A stretch of DNA of 64,000 bases from Listeria welshimeri serovar 6b str. SLCC5334 (GCF_000060285.1 NC_008555.1:992001-1056000); one strand, 5' to 3'. Counted from the stretch's first letter, positions 25,709 to 35,526 are shown. The notes: a model not told the origin generated them from the sequence alone. Numbers and translations are program-made.

Positions 25709-26588
25709 AATTATTATTTGGGCCGAACGTGCTAACAAAACTTAGCGGTAGTTCGATTTCATTTTCAGCAAGTGCTTCGCGAATGTCTTTCAAAAGATCA
25801 CGTTGAACAGAATATTGTTCTCCATTGACCGCTTTACCAACCACACGAATAATCATGTTTGTGGCGTCAATATTTTGCACACCTAGTACAACAGGTGGCT
25901 CGACAATATTTTTGTTTTCTTTTGCTGCTTCTTCACACACTTGACTAATAATCGCAATAGCTTTTTCTGGATCTTCTTTTGGACTAATTTGAATGTCCAC
26001 CATAACACGCATATTGCCACGTGAATGATTACTGACGACCATAATTTGTCTATTTGGAATGAAGTGAAGCGTGCCGTCGAAATCGCGTACTTGAGTTGTT
26101 CTAAGTCCTAGTGCCTCAACAGTTCCATTGACTAAACCAATTGTAATCGTATCCCCAACATCAAGTTGTCTTTCAAGTAAAATAAAGAATCCAGTTACAA
26201 CATCACTTACAAGTCCTTGAGCACCAAATGCGATGGCTAAACTTGCAACGCCGGCACTCGCGATAATTGCCGTAACATCCATAAAGTTCTGTAATAATAA
26301 AATCGCAAAAGTGAAAAATAAAACGTAGCCATAGAAATTAGAAATCAAGCTTTCAAGTGTGTCTGCACGACCAACTGAAACAGCTTGTTGTTGCCGATAT
26401 TTCCTAAAGAAACTACGAATAATTTTGTTGCCAACTACGCGAAGAATAAAATAAAGAACAATTAAGATGGCGATTTTTATCCCAACAGAAATAATATGGT
26501 TCCAAAATTTGTCCCAATCAATGGAATGAAACCACTGGGTTAGTAAATTCATTTTCTGGTCCACGTCCTTTGAAAGTTCTCCATCCAT
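25707..26588 (-). CDS. Small-conductance mechanosensitive channel (MscS/YkuT family)
   Basis: This 293-residue protein has three membrane helices (about residues 30-52, 80-102 and 108-130). The third is the glycine/alanine-rich pore helix (SAGVASLAIAFGAQGLV), followed by the beta domain with VGDTITIG and a C-terminal alpha/beta domain. It opens on membrane tension to release solutes after osmotic downshift. ATG 26588 is preferred because AAGGGG lies eight bases before it. It is divergent from gbuABC, which imports betaine under upshift. Confidence 0.9.
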   Translation of the reverse strand: MDGELSKDVDQKMNLLTQWFHSIDWDKFWNHIISVGIKIAILIVLYFILRVVGNKIIRSFFRKYRQQQAVSVGRADTLESLISNFYGYVLFFTFAILLLQNFMDVTAIIASAGVASLAIAFGAQGLVSDVVTGFFILLERQLDVGDTITIGLVNGTVEALGLRTTQVRDFDGTLHFIPNRQIMVVSNHSRGNMRVMVDIQISPKEDPEKAIAIISQVCEEAAKENKNIVEPPVVLGVQNIDATNMIIRVVGKAVNGEQYSVQRDLLKDIREALAENEIELPLSFVSTFGPNNN

Positions 26589-26923
26589 TTCATTCACCCC
26601 TTCCTAATGAAATGTCCTTTTCTATTCTAACAAATATTTCTAAAAATTGCTGTTATCAAAAATAATATTTTACTAAAAAACCATTATTTTATCCCGGAAA
26701 TAGACTTTTTTTACAAAAAAATTTAAAAAACTGTTAGCCACTGTTGTTGTAAGATGGAGGCGCTTTCTAAAATGCTCAAAATAGTGCAAACTAGACTTTA
26801 TGATGTGAAACTAAGCCAAAACTTGTGTACAATGATAAATGTTATTGCTTTTTTTAAAAGCGATATGGGCCGAATTTTTGCCTAGTTAAATAATTCAATC
26901 TAAAAAAGAAAGGGGATTTTATT
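26589..26923. other. Divergent regulatory gap between mscS and gbuABC
   Basis: This stretch of about 335 A+T-rich bases has no gene. For gbuA a weak SigA-type candidate is GTGAAA (26805-26810), 17 bp, TACAAT (26828-26833). For mscS a minus-strand extended -10 (TGTTAGAAT, about 26629-26621) is visible. SigA and SigB promoters are reported for gbuA in L. monocytogenes. I could not place a convincing SigB site. Confidence 0.45.
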
Positions 26924-28117
26924 TTGAGTAAGATTAAAGTGGAAGAGCTGACGAAGATTTTTGGAAAAAAGGCTGCAAAAGCATCTTCTTTACTTTCTCA
27001 GGGAAAATCGAAAACAGATATTTTGAAAGAAACAGGAGCGACTATTGGTGTTAATAAAGCATCTTTTAGCGTAGAAGAAGGGGAAATTTTCGTTATAATG
27101 GGGCTTTCTGGTAGTGGGAAGTCAACTTTGGTACGACTTTTAAACCGTCTCATTGAGCCTACGAGCGGAAAAATTTGGCTTGATGGAAAAGAACTATCTA
27201 GTTTAAATAAAAAAGAACTTTTGGAAGTTAGACGAAAAAGTATGAGTATGGTCTTCCAAAACTTTGGTTTATTCCCTAATAGAACGATCAACCGTAATGT
27301 GGAATATGGCCTTGAAATTCAAGGAATGGATAAAGAAGAACGTGAGAAAAATGCAGCAGAATCGCTTGCACTTGTTGGCTTAGCTGGTTACGGGGAACAA
27401 TATCCTTCACAACTTTCTGGCGGAATGCAGCAACGTGTTGGTTTAGCGAGAGCACTTGCTAATAATCCAGACATTTTACTTATGGATGAAGCTTTCTCCG
27501 CACTTGATCCACTTAACAGAAAAGATATGCAAGATCAATTACTCGATTTACAAGATAAAATGAAAAAAACGATTATCTTTATTACCCATGATTTAGACGA
27601 GGCGCTTCGTATTGGCGATCACATCATGATTATGCGTGATGGATCTGTCGTTCAAACAGGTTCTCCGGAAGAAATTTTGGCACATCCAGCAAATGAATAC
27701 GTAGAAAAATTCATTGAAGATGTAGATCGTTCCAAAGTCTATACAGCGAGCAACGTTATGATACGTCCAGAAATCGTTAATTTCGAAAAAGATGGACCGC
27801 GTGTTGCTTTAAAACGGATGCGTGAAGCTGGAACTTCCAGTGTATTCGTAGTTAAACGTAATCGTGAACTAGTTGGTATTGTCCATGCAGCAGAAGTTTC
27901 TAAACTTGTTAAAGAAAATATTACTTCACTGGAAACTGCGTTACATCGCGATGTTCCAACAACTGGACCCGATACACCACTTGCTGAAATTATGGATACT
28001 ATCTCGACAACGACAATTCCAATTGCTGTGACAGAAGATGGAAAACTAAAAGGAATTATTATTCGCGGATCCGTTCTGGCCGCACTTTCTGGAAACGAGG
28101 TGAACGTTAATGCCTAA
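26924..28117 (+). CDS. gbuA: Glycine betaine ABC transporter ATPase GbuA
   Basis: The ATPase subunit of the Gbu (OpuA-type) osmoprotectant importer has 397 residues. Walker A GLSGSGKST, the signature LSGGMQQR and Walker B ILLMDEAFSALD lie in the first 220 residues. A tandem CBS pair (about 275-395) follows, which in this family senses ionic strength or c-di-AMP. The start is TTG 26924, after AAAGGGG. It overlaps gbuB by eight bases, so the operon is tightly coupled. Confidence 0.96.
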   Translation: MSKIKVEELTKIFGKKAAKASSLLSQGKSKTDILKETGATIGVNKASFSVEEGEIFVIMGLSGSGKSTLVRLLNRLIEPTSGKIWLDGKELSSLNKKELLEVRRKSMSMVFQNFGLFPNRTINRNVEYGLEIQGMDKEEREKNAAESLALVGLAGYGEQYPSQLSGGMQQRVGLARALANNPDILLMDEAFSALDPLNRKDMQDQLLDLQDKMKKTIIFITHDLDEALRIGDHIMIMRDGSVVQTGSPEEILAHPANEYVEKFIEDVDRSKVYTASNVMIRPEIVNFEKDGPRVALKRMREAGTSSVFVVKRNRELVGIVHAAEVSKLVKENITSLETALHRDVPTTGPDTPLAEIMDTISTTTIPIAVTEDGKLKGIIIRGSVLAALSGNEVNVNA

Positions 28118-28958
28118 TATTCCAACGATTCCATTAGCTAGTTGGATTGATAAGTTAGTTGATGGCTTAACGCAATTTGAAGGATTTTTTAATGTTATTA
28201 CAAATATGATTGGTGGGGTTGTTGACGCATTTCAATGGGTCTTTGACTTAGTTCCACCATGGTTATTTATTATTTTACTTGTACTTGGAACATTTTGGGT
28301 TAATCGCAAAGGTAAAAAGTGGGGTTTAATCACTTTTGAAGTTGTCGGTTTACTATTAATTTGGAACTTAGACTTTTGGCGTGATATGACACAGACCTTA
28401 ACACTTGTACTTACAAGTAGTTTAATTGCCCTTGTCATTGGTGTTCCACTTGGTATTTGGATGGCAAAAAGCTCTATTGTTGAAAGTATTTTTAAACCAG
28501 TGCTCGACTTTATGCAAACAATGCCAGCCTTTGTATACTTAATTCCCGCGGTAGCATTTTTCGGTATTGGAATGGTTCCAGGGGTAGTTGCTTCCGTTAT
28601 TTTCGCAATGCCTCCAACTGTTCGTATGACTAACTTAGGTATTCGCCAAGTTTCTACAGAGCTTGTTGAAGCGGCAGATTCTTTTGGTTCCACCCCTTGG
28701 CAAAAACTGTGGAAAGTCCAGCTTCCGATGGCTAAATCAACCATGATGGCCGGAATTAACCAAAGTATTATGTTAGCACTTTCCATGGTTGTAATTGCTT
28801 CAATGATTGGTGCAATGGGGCTTGGGACACGTGTTTACTTTGCAGTAGGGCGTAACGACGCTGGTGGCGGATTTGTTGCCGGGATTGCGATTGTTATCGT
28901 AGCAATCATCCTGGACCGTTTGACACAAGCTTTCAATAAAAAAGCGAAATCAGAATAA
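28110..28958 (+). CDS. gbuB: Glycine betaine ABC transporter permease GbuB
   Basis: This 282-residue permease has about seven membrane helices. The coupling-helix EAA motif (ELVEAADSFGSTPWQKLWKV) lies near residue 190 and contacts GbuA. It translocates glycine betaine. The start lies within the last codons of gbuA. The downstream lipoprotein is the substrate receptor. Confidence 0.95.
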   Translation: MPNIPTIPLASWIDKLVDGLTQFEGFFNVITNMIGGVVDAFQWVFDLVPPWLFIILLVLGTFWVNRKGKKWGLITFEVVGLLLIWNLDFWRDMTQTLTLVLTSSLIALVIGVPLGIWMAKSSIVESIFKPVLDFMQTMPAFVYLIPAVAFFGIGMVPGVVASVIFAMPPTVRMTNLGIRQVSTELVEAADSFGSTPWQKLWKVQLPMAKSTMMAGINQSIMLALSMVVIASMIGAMGLGTRVYFAVGRNDAGGGFVAGIAIVIVAIILDRLTQAFNKKAKSE

Positions 28959-28971
28959 GGAGGAGAGTAGA

Positions 28972-29874
28972 TTGCTTAAAAAAATAATTAGCACTGCAGT
29001 TCTAGCTATGCTTATTTTCACGTTAGCAGCCTGCGGGACGACCCTTGCTCCTTATGATGCGAAAAAAGATTTAGGCGAACAAATCAATTATACAATCACA
29101 GGAATTGATGCTGGGGCAGGAATTATGCTTGCAACACAAAATGCAATTAAAGATTACAAATTAGATGATGATAATTGGCAGTTACAAACTAGTTCCACTG
29201 CGGCAATGACGAGTACACTTCAAAAAGCGATGAAAGATAAACGCCCGATTGTAGTTACTGGTTGGACACCGCACTGGATGTTTACAAAATTTGACTTGAA
29301 ATTTTTAGACGATCCTAAAAATGTTTATGGTAATGCAGAAAATATTCACACAATTGTGCGCAAAGGTTTAAAAGAAGACAAACCATCTGCTTACCAAGTG
29401 TTAGATAATTTTTTCTGGACTGCTGAAGATATGTCAGAAGTTATGTTACAAGTAAACGATGGTGTTGATCCTGAAGAAGCAGCCAAAAAATGGATTAAAA
29501 ATAATCCTGAAAAAGTCGCTAAATGGACTGACGGTGTTAAAAAAGTAGATGGTGATGAAATCAAGCTGACTTATGTAGCTTGGGATTCTGAAATTGCTTC
29601 TACAAATGTAGTCGCAGAAGCGTTAAAATCTGTAGGGTATGAACCTACAATTCAAGCGATGGAAATTCAGCCAATGTGGGCATCTGTTGCGACTGACGCT
29701 GCTGACGGTATGGTTGCTGCATGGCTTCCTAATACTTCCGGAGTCTACTTCAAAGATTACAAAGGAAAATTTGAAGATTTAGGTCCCAACTTAAAAGGGG
29801 CAAAAATCGGTCTAGCAGTGCCAAAGTATATGACAAATATTAATTCCATTGAAGATCTAAAAACAAGTAAATAA
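28972..29874 (+). CDS. gbuC: Glycine betaine-binding lipoprotein GbuC
   Basis: This is the substrate receptor of the Gbu transporter. A lipoprotein signal peptide ends in the lipobox LAAC, with the lipidated cysteine at residue 21. The mature OpuAC-type domain has conserved tryptophans (GWTPHWMF and neighbours) that form the aromatic cage for the betaine ammonium group. The 300-residue length is normal. The start is TTG, directly after GGAGGAG. A terminator follows. Confidence 0.95.
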   Translation: MLKKIISTAVLAMLIFTLAACGTTLAPYDAKKDLGEQINYTITGIDAGAGIMLATQNAIKDYKLDDDNWQLQTSSTAAMTSTLQKAMKDKRPIVVTGWTPHWMFTKFDLKFLDDPKNVYGNAENIHTIVRKGLKEDKPSAYQVLDNFFWTAEDMSEVMLQVNDGVDPEEAAKKWIKNNPEKVAKWTDGVKKVDGDEIKLTYVAWDSEIASTNVVAEALKSVGYEPTIQAMEIQPMWASVATDAADGMVAAWLPNTSGVYFKDYKGKFEDLGPNLKGAKIGLAVPKYMTNINSIEDLKTSK

Positions 29875-29883
29875 TCGTTTGGT

Positions 29884-29941
29884 TAAGGCATGAAAAAGTT
29901 CAAGTTAATCTTGATACTTTCTTCGTGCCTTTTCTTCTTCA
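29884..29941 (+). terminator. Terminator of gbuABC
   Basis: A long imperfect hairpin (GGCATGAA / TTCGTGCC at the base, TCAAG / CTTGA at the tip) is followed by a T-rich tail. Confidence 0.75.
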
Positions 29942-29989
29942 AAAAGGTAGAATAGAAGTTGACTTATGAATTTGCTAGGAGGAAGATGG

Positions 29990-30481
29990 ATGTTTAAAAA
30001 ATTCTTGAATAAAAGTAAAAGTGAAGTAGTATTTGCGCATGTAACTGGAAAACTTATTGCTTTAGAAGATGTTCCAGATCCAGTTTTTAATCAAAAAATG
30101 ATGGGTGAGGGAATCGCAATTAAGCCAGAAACAGGTACAATTGTTGCTCCAGTAGATGGGAAAATTATTCAACTTGCAGAAACAAAACACGCTTTTGGCA
30201 TTCGTACTGATATGGGACAAGAAATTCTTGTACATATTGGTTTAGAAACAGTAGCATTAAATGGAGAAGGTTTTAATGTTCTTGTAAACGTAGGCGATAA
30301 AGTCAAAGTCGGAGATCCTATCGTGGAAGCGGATTTTGATTTTATTGAAAAAAATGCTGCAAGTACTGTTGTTCCAATGGTCGTAACTAATAGTTCAGAA
30401 GGCCAATATGATTTTGCTTTTGAAGATGTATCCAAAACTGTAGCAGGAGAAACAGAAGTATTTACAACGAAATTAAAATAA
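29990..30481 (+). CDS. Stand-alone PTS EIIA-glucose protein
   Basis: This 163-residue EIIA of the glucose class (Crr-like) is not fused to EIIBC. The active histidine lies in EILVHIGLETV, and a typical GDPIVEADFDFI region follows. It takes phosphate from HPr and serves glucose or sucrose-class permeases lacking their own EIIA. AGGAGG precedes ATG 29990; an in-frame ATG at 29966 is too far upstream. It is a single gene with its own terminator, far from any EIIBC. Confidence 0.92.
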   Translation: MFKKFLNKSKSEVVFAHVTGKLIALEDVPDPVFNQKMMGEGIAIKPETGTIVAPVDGKIIQLAETKHAFGIRTDMGQEILVHIGLETVALNGEGFNVLVNVGDKVKVGDPIVEADFDFIEKNAASTVVPMVVTNSSEGQYDFAFEDVSKTVAGETEVFTTKLK

Positions 30482-30486
30482 TCAAA

Positions 30487-30531
30487 GTAAAAAATCCATG
30501 ATAAGAGTAATTTTCTTTTCATGGATTTTTT
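30487..30531 (+). terminator. Terminator of the EIIA-Glc gene
   Basis: AAAAAATCCATGA and its complement form a stem with a T run on the plus strand. Confidence 0.85.
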
Positions 30532-30532
30532 A

Positions 30533-30559
30533 GTATTCATTTATGTATTAAAAGGGTAA
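30533..30559 (+). promoter_or_regulatory. Weak SigB-like promoter before cutC
   Basis: GTATTC (30533-30538) and GGGTAA (30554-30559) are separated by 15 bp. The -10 is perfect for SigB; the -35 has one mismatch in GTTT and overlaps nothing else. Confidence 0.35.
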
Positions 30560-30596
30560 AATGAAGATAATTAGTTAATAAAAGGAGCGAAAAAAC

Positions 30597-31286
30597 ATGT
30601 TAGAAGTGATTGTTCAAAACCCTAGAGACGCCTATTTAGCAGAACAGTATGGTGCAAATAGAATGGAGGTAGTCTCTGCAATAAGTGAAGGAGGATTAAC
30701 ACCAAGTTTCGGTGCTATCAAAGAAATTGTTCGTGTCTCTAACTTACCGGCAATGATGATGATTCGGCCACATAGTTTTTCTTTTGTATACGACGAATCT
30801 GCAAGAATTGTGATGGAACGAGACATTGCGTTTGCAAAAGAAGTTGGCGTGCAAGGAATTGTTTATGGCGGAATCACCGAGGACGGAAATATAGACCGAG
30901 CACTTCTTGAAAAAGTGATTGACTGGAAAGGTGATTTAGATTTAACATTTCATCGTGCATTAGAGGCAACAAAAGATATCGAAGCAAGTTACAAGGTCTT
31001 ACGGGAATACGGAAAAGACATTAATCAATTATTAACTTCTGGTGGAACAAGAAGCGCACTGGATTCATTACCACGACTGAAACGCTGGATTCAAGATAGT
31101 AAAGAAAATCCAGATTCTTTTCAAATACTAGTTGGAAGTGGTGTTAAACCTGAAAATATCGCAACCTTCCAAGCGACATTAAATCATACAGATTATCATG
31201 TGGGAAGTGCGGCAAGAGAGGCCTCTGATTTTTCAAAAGACATTTTAAAAGAAAAAATCGATACCTTAAAACAACATATTGATTAA
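30597..31286 (+). CDS. cutC: CutC family protein
   Basis: This 229-residue TIM-barrel protein of the CutC family shows RMEVVSAISEGGLTPSFG near the N-terminus, MIRPHSFSFVY, LTFHRALEAT, LTSGGTRSAL and LVGSGVKPEN. The family is named for copper homeostasis in E. coli, but the catalytic role is unproven and CutC is now thought of as a possible enzyme. AAAGGAG precedes the ATG. No copper genes are adjacent. Confidence 0.88.
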   Translation: MLEVIVQNPRDAYLAEQYGANRMEVVSAISEGGLTPSFGAIKEIVRVSNLPAMMMIRPHSFSFVYDESARIVMERDIAFAKEVGVQGIVYGGITEDGNIDRALLEKVIDWKGDLDLTFHRALEATKDIEASYKVLREYGKDINQLLTSGGTRSALDSLPRLKRWIQDSKENPDSFQILVGSGVKPENIATFQATLNHTDYHVGSAAREASDFSKDILKEKIDTLKQHID

Positions 31287-31373
31287 ATTTGATTTCTACA
31301 TAGTAGGTAGCCTTAAAAGCATAGATACGCTATAATGGAACAAGACTATTCTTAATAAAAAGGTGGAAAAAAA

Positions 31374-32246
31374 GTGAATAACTATATTGGCAAAAGCCAA
31401 GTAATGACAGTAAAAGAAATCCAAGAAACAGGTTGGCTCCTTGAGAAAGATGAAGTAACTGTTTTTTTATCTAAATCAAATACACATGAAACAGAACTGG
31501 CTGTTGGGGCTGAATTAACAGTCTTTATTTTTGTGGATTATGACCGTGAAATCGCAGCAACAACAATTATTCCAAAAATTCAAGTAGGACATTATGGCTG
31601 GGGCACAGTAACCGAAGTGCGTAAACATTTGGGTGTCTTTGTCGATATCGGTATCGAAAAAGACGTCGTTGTTTCATTAGATGACTTGCCAGCACTACTG
31701 CATTTATGGCCAAAAAAAGAAGACCGCTTAATGATTGCCCTTCGAGTAGATGAAGAAAATCGTATTTGGGGAGTTTTAGCAGAGGAAGAACAATTCCGCG
31801 CTATCGCTGTCCGAGCAGAACAAGAATTATTCAATCAAAATATCGAAGGAACAATTTATCGTTTACTTAAAATTGGTTCCTTTGTTTTCACAGATGATTT
31901 CCATATCGGCTTTATTCATGAAAGTGAACGTACATCTGAACCGAGAATGGGCGAACGTGTAAAAGCACGCGTTATTGCTGTGAAACCAGATGGATCACTA
32001 AATTTATCGCTCCGTGGCAGAGCACATGAAGTGTTAAATGACGATGCAGAAATGATTTTAACCTATTTGCGAAGTGTTGGTGGAGAAATGCCGTTTGGTG
32101 ACAAATCAGATCCAGATGCAATTCGAGCAAAATTTGGAATAAGTAAAGCACAATTTAAACGTGCAATTGGTACACTTTTGAAGGCTAAACGGATTACTCA
32201 AGAAAATGGGGTTATAACTAAATTATTAGAAGAAACATCCGACTAA
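31374..32246 (+). CDS. cvfB: S1-domain RNA-binding protein, CvfB/YitL family
   Basis: This 290-residue protein has several S1-type beta-barrel modules (about residues 3-60, 65-130 and 145-215) and a C-terminal winged helix. It matches CvfB of Staphylococcus aureus and YitL of B. subtilis, an RNA-binding protein that affects virulence factor expression. It starts with GTG 31374 after AAAGGTGG. A TATAAT (31331-31336) stands upstream without a clear -35. Confidence 0.88.
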   Translation: MNNYIGKSQVMTVKEIQETGWLLEKDEVTVFLSKSNTHETELAVGAELTVFIFVDYDREIAATTIIPKIQVGHYGWGTVTEVRKHLGVFVDIGIEKDVVVSLDDLPALLHLWPKKEDRLMIALRVDEENRIWGVLAEEEQFRAIAVRAEQELFNQNIEGTIYRLLKIGSFVFTDDFHIGFIHESERTSEPRMGERVKARVIAVKPDGSLNLSLRGRAHEVLNDDAEMILTYLRSVGGEMPFGDKSDPDAIRAKFGISKAQFKRAIGTLLKAKRITQENGVITKLLEETSD

Positions 32247-32276
32247 AGTAGTAGTGGATGTTCCAACTAGCGCGGT

Positions 32277-32306
32277 TTGTGTCTGTTAGCAAATCCTCGC
32301 TATAAT
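32277..32306 (+). promoter_or_regulatory. Promoter of liaFSR
   Basis: TTGTGT and a perfect TATAAT are 18 bp apart, 75 bp before the liaF start. Confidence 0.6.
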
Positions 32307-32381
32307 GAACACAGCATGTACAAAGTAACGTAAAGCGAGAAGTAGCTTTGTCTAAAGAATGACTTAGGGAGGTGTGTCAGC

Positions 32382-33095
32382 TTGAAAAAAATGGAAAGCT
32401 CGGTTGTTTTTATATTTTTAATTGCGATAATTGTTGGCGTTGGATTAGAGATGTTATTTCAATGGGAATTACTTATTTTGTTTGCTCTTGGGATATTTTT
32501 CATCTTTACCTCTAGAAAAGCAAGTGCCACGAAAAAAAGTGCAAGAAATTCTTTGTTTATTGGTATTGTATTTATCATTATCGCCGTATTACTTACAACC
32601 ACTTTCAAAGTAGGGCTTGTTGTTGCTGGTATTTATGCGATTATCCATTATATTAGCCGGAAGCGGGCACCTCAATTATTAATGCTCAAAACAAGAGAAC
32701 CAGATAGTAAGATTGACCGCACAGATAAATTTATCCGTAATCAGTGGTTCGGTAATCAGCGAATCTTAGATGTAGTATACGAATGGGATGATATCAACAT
32801 CCAAACAGGCATTGGCGATACGATTCTAGATTTAGGAAATACCGTTCTTCCAACTGGTGAAAGTATTATTATGATCCGTAGTGTTTCAGGGAAAATCCGT
32901 ATACTTGTGCCATTTGATATTGGTATTTGTATTGAACATTCCGCGATTTTTGGAAATATCCAATATGATAAAGAAAGCACCTCTATTCAAAATAATAGCA
33001 TTAAGGTCTACTCAGATAATTACGAAAGTTCTGCACGAAAAGTGAAAATCATGACTTCTGTAATCTTCGGAGATTTAGAGGTGATTAGGCTATGA
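32382..33095 (+). CDS. liaF: LiaF, inhibitor of the LiaSR cell envelope stress system
   Basis: This 237-residue membrane protein has four N-terminal hydrophobic helices (to about residue 95) and a C-terminal beta-rich domain of the YvqF/LiaF type (GIGDTILDLGNTVLP). LiaF holds the kinase LiaS inactive until lipid II-targeting antibiotics or membrane damage occur. The TTG start at 32382 has GGGAGG upstream. It overlaps liaS by four bases. Confidence 0.92.
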   Translation: MKKMESSVVFIFLIAIIVGVGLEMLFQWELLILFALGIFFIFTSRKASATKKSARNSLFIGIVFIIIAVLLTTTFKVGLVVAGIYAIIHYISRKRAPQLLMLKTREPDSKIDRTDKFIRNQWFGNQRILDVVYEWDDINIQTGIGDTILDLGNTVLPTGESIIMIRSVSGKIRILVPFDIGICIEHSAIFGNIQYDKESTSIQNNSIKVYSDNYESSARKVKIMTSVIFGDLEVIRL

Positions 33096-34150
33096 GTTTT
33101 TCAAAATTGATGATGGCAGTTTGCTCTGGTTTACTACTTGTTGCGACTGCCATTGGAACGGTTGGATACTATTTTTTTAGTGAGGGTTCTTGGTACAAAA
33201 TTCTTATTGAACAAAAAATATTTTATATTCCATTTATCGTCTTTGTTCCGTTAACAGCCATTTCGATTGGACTAATCATCGGAGGGCTAATCGGTTACTT
33301 CGTTAAACAAAAGTTTGAATCGATTGATTTTTCCATTCGTTTGCTTGGACAAGGCGATTTAGAAAAAAAGATTGCTAGTGAAGAAGAAGAAAATTTTTTA
33401 GAAGTACAGCAAGTATATAAGCAAATCGACCGCTTACGTGATAAAATGAAAGCACAAACGATTTTGACACAAAAACTCGCAAGTGAACGGGCGGAATCAA
33501 GCGGTCAAACAAAAGAAGCTATTTTATCCGAAGAACGTCACCGGATTGCTCGAGAATTACATGATTCTGTAAGCCAACAATTATTTGCGGCGATGATGCT
33601 TTTATCTGCTTTAAATGAACAAAGCGAAAAAAGTGCTACTGAAGCAATGCAAAAACAGTTGAAAATGGTAGAATCAATTGTCAATGAATCTCAATCTGAA
33701 ATGCGCGCGCTATTATTACATTTACGCCCAACCCAACTAGAAGGTAAATCCCTTAAAACAGGTATTGAACAATTATTAAAAGAATTAACCACCAAACTAC
33801 CTATCGAAGTAGAATGGCAAATTGAAGATATTAGCTTACAAAAAGGTATTGAAGACCATTTATTCCGTATTGTGCAAGAACTTTTGTCAAATACATTACG
33901 TCACTCCAAAGCCAAATTATTAGAAGTTCGTTTAGTAACAATGGATAACCTTGCAGTGATGAAGGTGGTAGATGACGGAGTAGGGTTTGATATGGACAAT
34001 GTTCGTCAAGGATCTTATGGTTTACAAAATATGCGAGAACGAGTTGCTGAGTTCGGTGGCACTATCAAAATAATTAGTTTCCCCGGAAGAGGAACTAGCG
34101 TAGAAATAAAAATCCCACTTGTTGCGAAGAAGGACGTGGAAAGCCAATGA
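33092..34150 (+). CDS. liaS: Cell envelope stress sensor histidine kinase LiaS
   Basis: This 352-residue NarL-class kinase has two membrane helices (about 8-30 and 46-68) with a very short external loop, typical of intramembrane-sensing kinases. A HAMP-like region and the HisKA_3 motif [18 protein letters not shown] (phospho-histidine in ELHD) follow, then an ATPase domain with DDGVGFD. It phosphorylates LiaR. It overlaps both neighbours by four bases. Confidence 0.95.
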   Translation: MSFSKLMMAVCSGLLLVATAIGTVGYYFFSEGSWYKILIEQKIFYIPFIVFVPLTAISIGLIIGGLIGYFVKQKFESIDFSIRLLGQGDLEKKIASEEEENFLEVQQVYKQIDRLRDKMKAQTILTQKLASERAESSGQTKEAILSEERHRIARELHDSVSQQLFAAMMLLSALNEQSEKSATEAMQKQLKMVESIVNESQSEMRALLLHLRPTQLEGKSLKTGIEQLLKELTTKLPIEVEWQIEDISLQKGIEDHLFRIVQELLSNTLRHSKAKLLEVRLVTMDNLAVMKVVDDGVGFDMDNVRQGSYGLQNMRERVAEFGGTIKIISFPGRGTSVEIKIPLVAKKDVESQ

Positions 34151-34785
34151 TAAAAGTATTACTTGTTGATGATCACGAAATGGTACGTATAGGTGTCTCA
34201 GCTTATCTTTCAGTACAAGATGACATGGAAGTAGTCGGCGAGGCAGAAAATGGACGAGAAGGTGCCGATATGGCCTTAGAACTCCGTCCAGATATCATCT
34301 TAATGGATTTAGTTATGGATGAAATGGATGGTATCGAAGCGACTAAAGAAATCATGCAAAAATGGAAAGAAGCAAAAATCATTATCGTCACAAGTTTTAT
34401 TGATGATGAAAAAGTTTACCCAGCACTAGAAGCTGGAGCGAGCAGTTACATGTTAAAAACATCCACAGCAAGCGAAATTGCCGATGCGATTCGTGCTACA
34501 TATGGTGGGGACTCTGTGCTTGAACCAGAAGTAACTGGTAAAATGATGCAACGATTAACCGCTAAACCAGAAAAAAACTTACATGATGATTTAACTAATC
34601 GTGAAAATGAAATTCTCTTATTAATCGCAGAAGGTAAATCTAATCAAGAAATTGCAGATGAACTTTTTATCACTTTGAAAACAGTAAAAACGCATGTAAG
34701 TAATATTTTATCAAAACTTGATGTACAAGACCGTACACAAGCTGCGATTTATGCATTTAAACATGATTTAGTAGAAAAAAAGTAG
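34147..34785 (+). CDS. liaR: Response regulator LiaR
   Basis: This 212-residue NarL/FixJ response regulator has the acceptor aspartate in the receiver domain ([13 protein letters not shown], residue 54) and a C-terminal LuxR-type helix-turn-helix ([20 protein letters not shown]). It is the last gene of liaFSR and is followed by ktrC after 18 bp without a terminator. ktrC may therefore be cotranscribed and raised under envelope stress. Confidence 0.95.
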   Translation: MIKVLLVDDHEMVRIGVSAYLSVQDDMEVVGEAENGREGADMALELRPDIILMDLVMDEMDGIEATKEIMQKWKEAKIIIVTSFIDDEKVYPALEAGASSYMLKTSTASEIADAIRATYGGDSVLEPEVTGKMMQRLTAKPEKNLHDDLTNRENEILLLIAEGKSNQEIADELFITLKTVKTHVSNILSKLDVQDRTQAAIYAFKHDLVEKK

Positions 34786-34803
34786 CAAGGAGGTAACCAA
34801 CAC

Positions 34804-35463
34804 ATGAAAGAAGGTTTTGCAGTTATCGGTCTTGGGCGTTTTGGCGGGAGCATTTGTCGTTCACTTGTTGAACAAGGAATGGAAGTACTCGCTATTGATT
34901 CAGACGAAGAACGCGTAAATGAATATATGTCTATTGCAACGCATGCTGTTATTGCCAATTCCACGGATGAAAATGCACTTCGTCAATTAGGCATTCGTAA
35001 TTTTGAGCATGTTATTGTGGCGATTGGTGAAGATATCCAATCTAGTATTTTAACCACACTAATTTTAAAAGAAATGGGTGTGAAATACGTTACAGCGAAA
35101 GCAACAAATGATAAGCACGCTAAACTATTAGATAAAATTGGGGCTGATCGTGTTGTCCATCCAGAGCGGGATATGGGCCGAAGAATTGCCCATTACATTG
35201 TTTCGAAAAACATGCTTGATTATCTTGAACTTTCCGATGAATATAGTCTAGTCGAGATCTCAGTTTCTGATCCTCGCTTCCTTGGAAAAAGCTTGGTTGA
35301 CCTAGATTTTCGTAATTCTTTTGGTGTTAATATTGTCGGTATTAAAAAAGATAAACAAATGATTATTACGCCGGAAGCAAATGATGTTCTTCATGAAGGT
35401 GACATCTTAATTGTTATCGGTTCAGATGACGATATTGAAAGACTACAAGAAAAAATCCAATAA
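34804..35463 (+). CDS. ktrC: Ktr potassium uptake gating subunit KtrC
   Basis: This 219-residue RCK protein has an N-terminal Rossmann domain with GLGRFGGSICRSL, which binds ATP/ADP or NAD, and a C-terminal RCK_C domain (about 135-219), the c-di-AMP binding site in this family. As a cytoplasmic octameric ring it gates the KtrD pore encoded at 6.3 kb. It follows liaR closely, with AAGGAGG before ATG, and a strong terminator ends the unit. Confidence 0.94.
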   Translation: MKEGFAVIGLGRFGGSICRSLVEQGMEVLAIDSDEERVNEYMSIATHAVIANSTDENALRQLGIRNFEHVIVAIGEDIQSSILTTLILKEMGVKYVTAKATNDKHAKLLDKIGADRVVHPERDMGRRIAHYIVSKNMLDYLELSDEYSLVEISVSDPRFLGKSLVDLDFRNSFGVNIVGIKKDKQMIITPEANDVLHEGDILIVIGSDDDIERLQEKIQ

Positions 35464-35468
35464 TAAAT

Positions 35469-35526
35469 GAAACCTCATAAATATAAAAGATAGCATGAAA
35501 CATCTTTATATTTATGAGGTTTTTTA
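35469..35526 (+). terminator. Terminator of liaFSR-ktrC
   Basis: A stem of about 20 bp (AAACCTCATAAATATAAA and complement) is followed by T residues. Confidence 0.88.

Noticed and set aside
26589-26923. SigB promoter of gbuA
   Set aside because: It is reported in L. monocytogenes, but no GTTT-N12-15-GGGWAW match with acceptable spacing could be placed by eye.
28232-28786. 184-codon open frame antisense to gbuB
   Set aside because: gbuB is a clear family member in the opposite frame; this frame has no ribosome binding site or recognisable domain.
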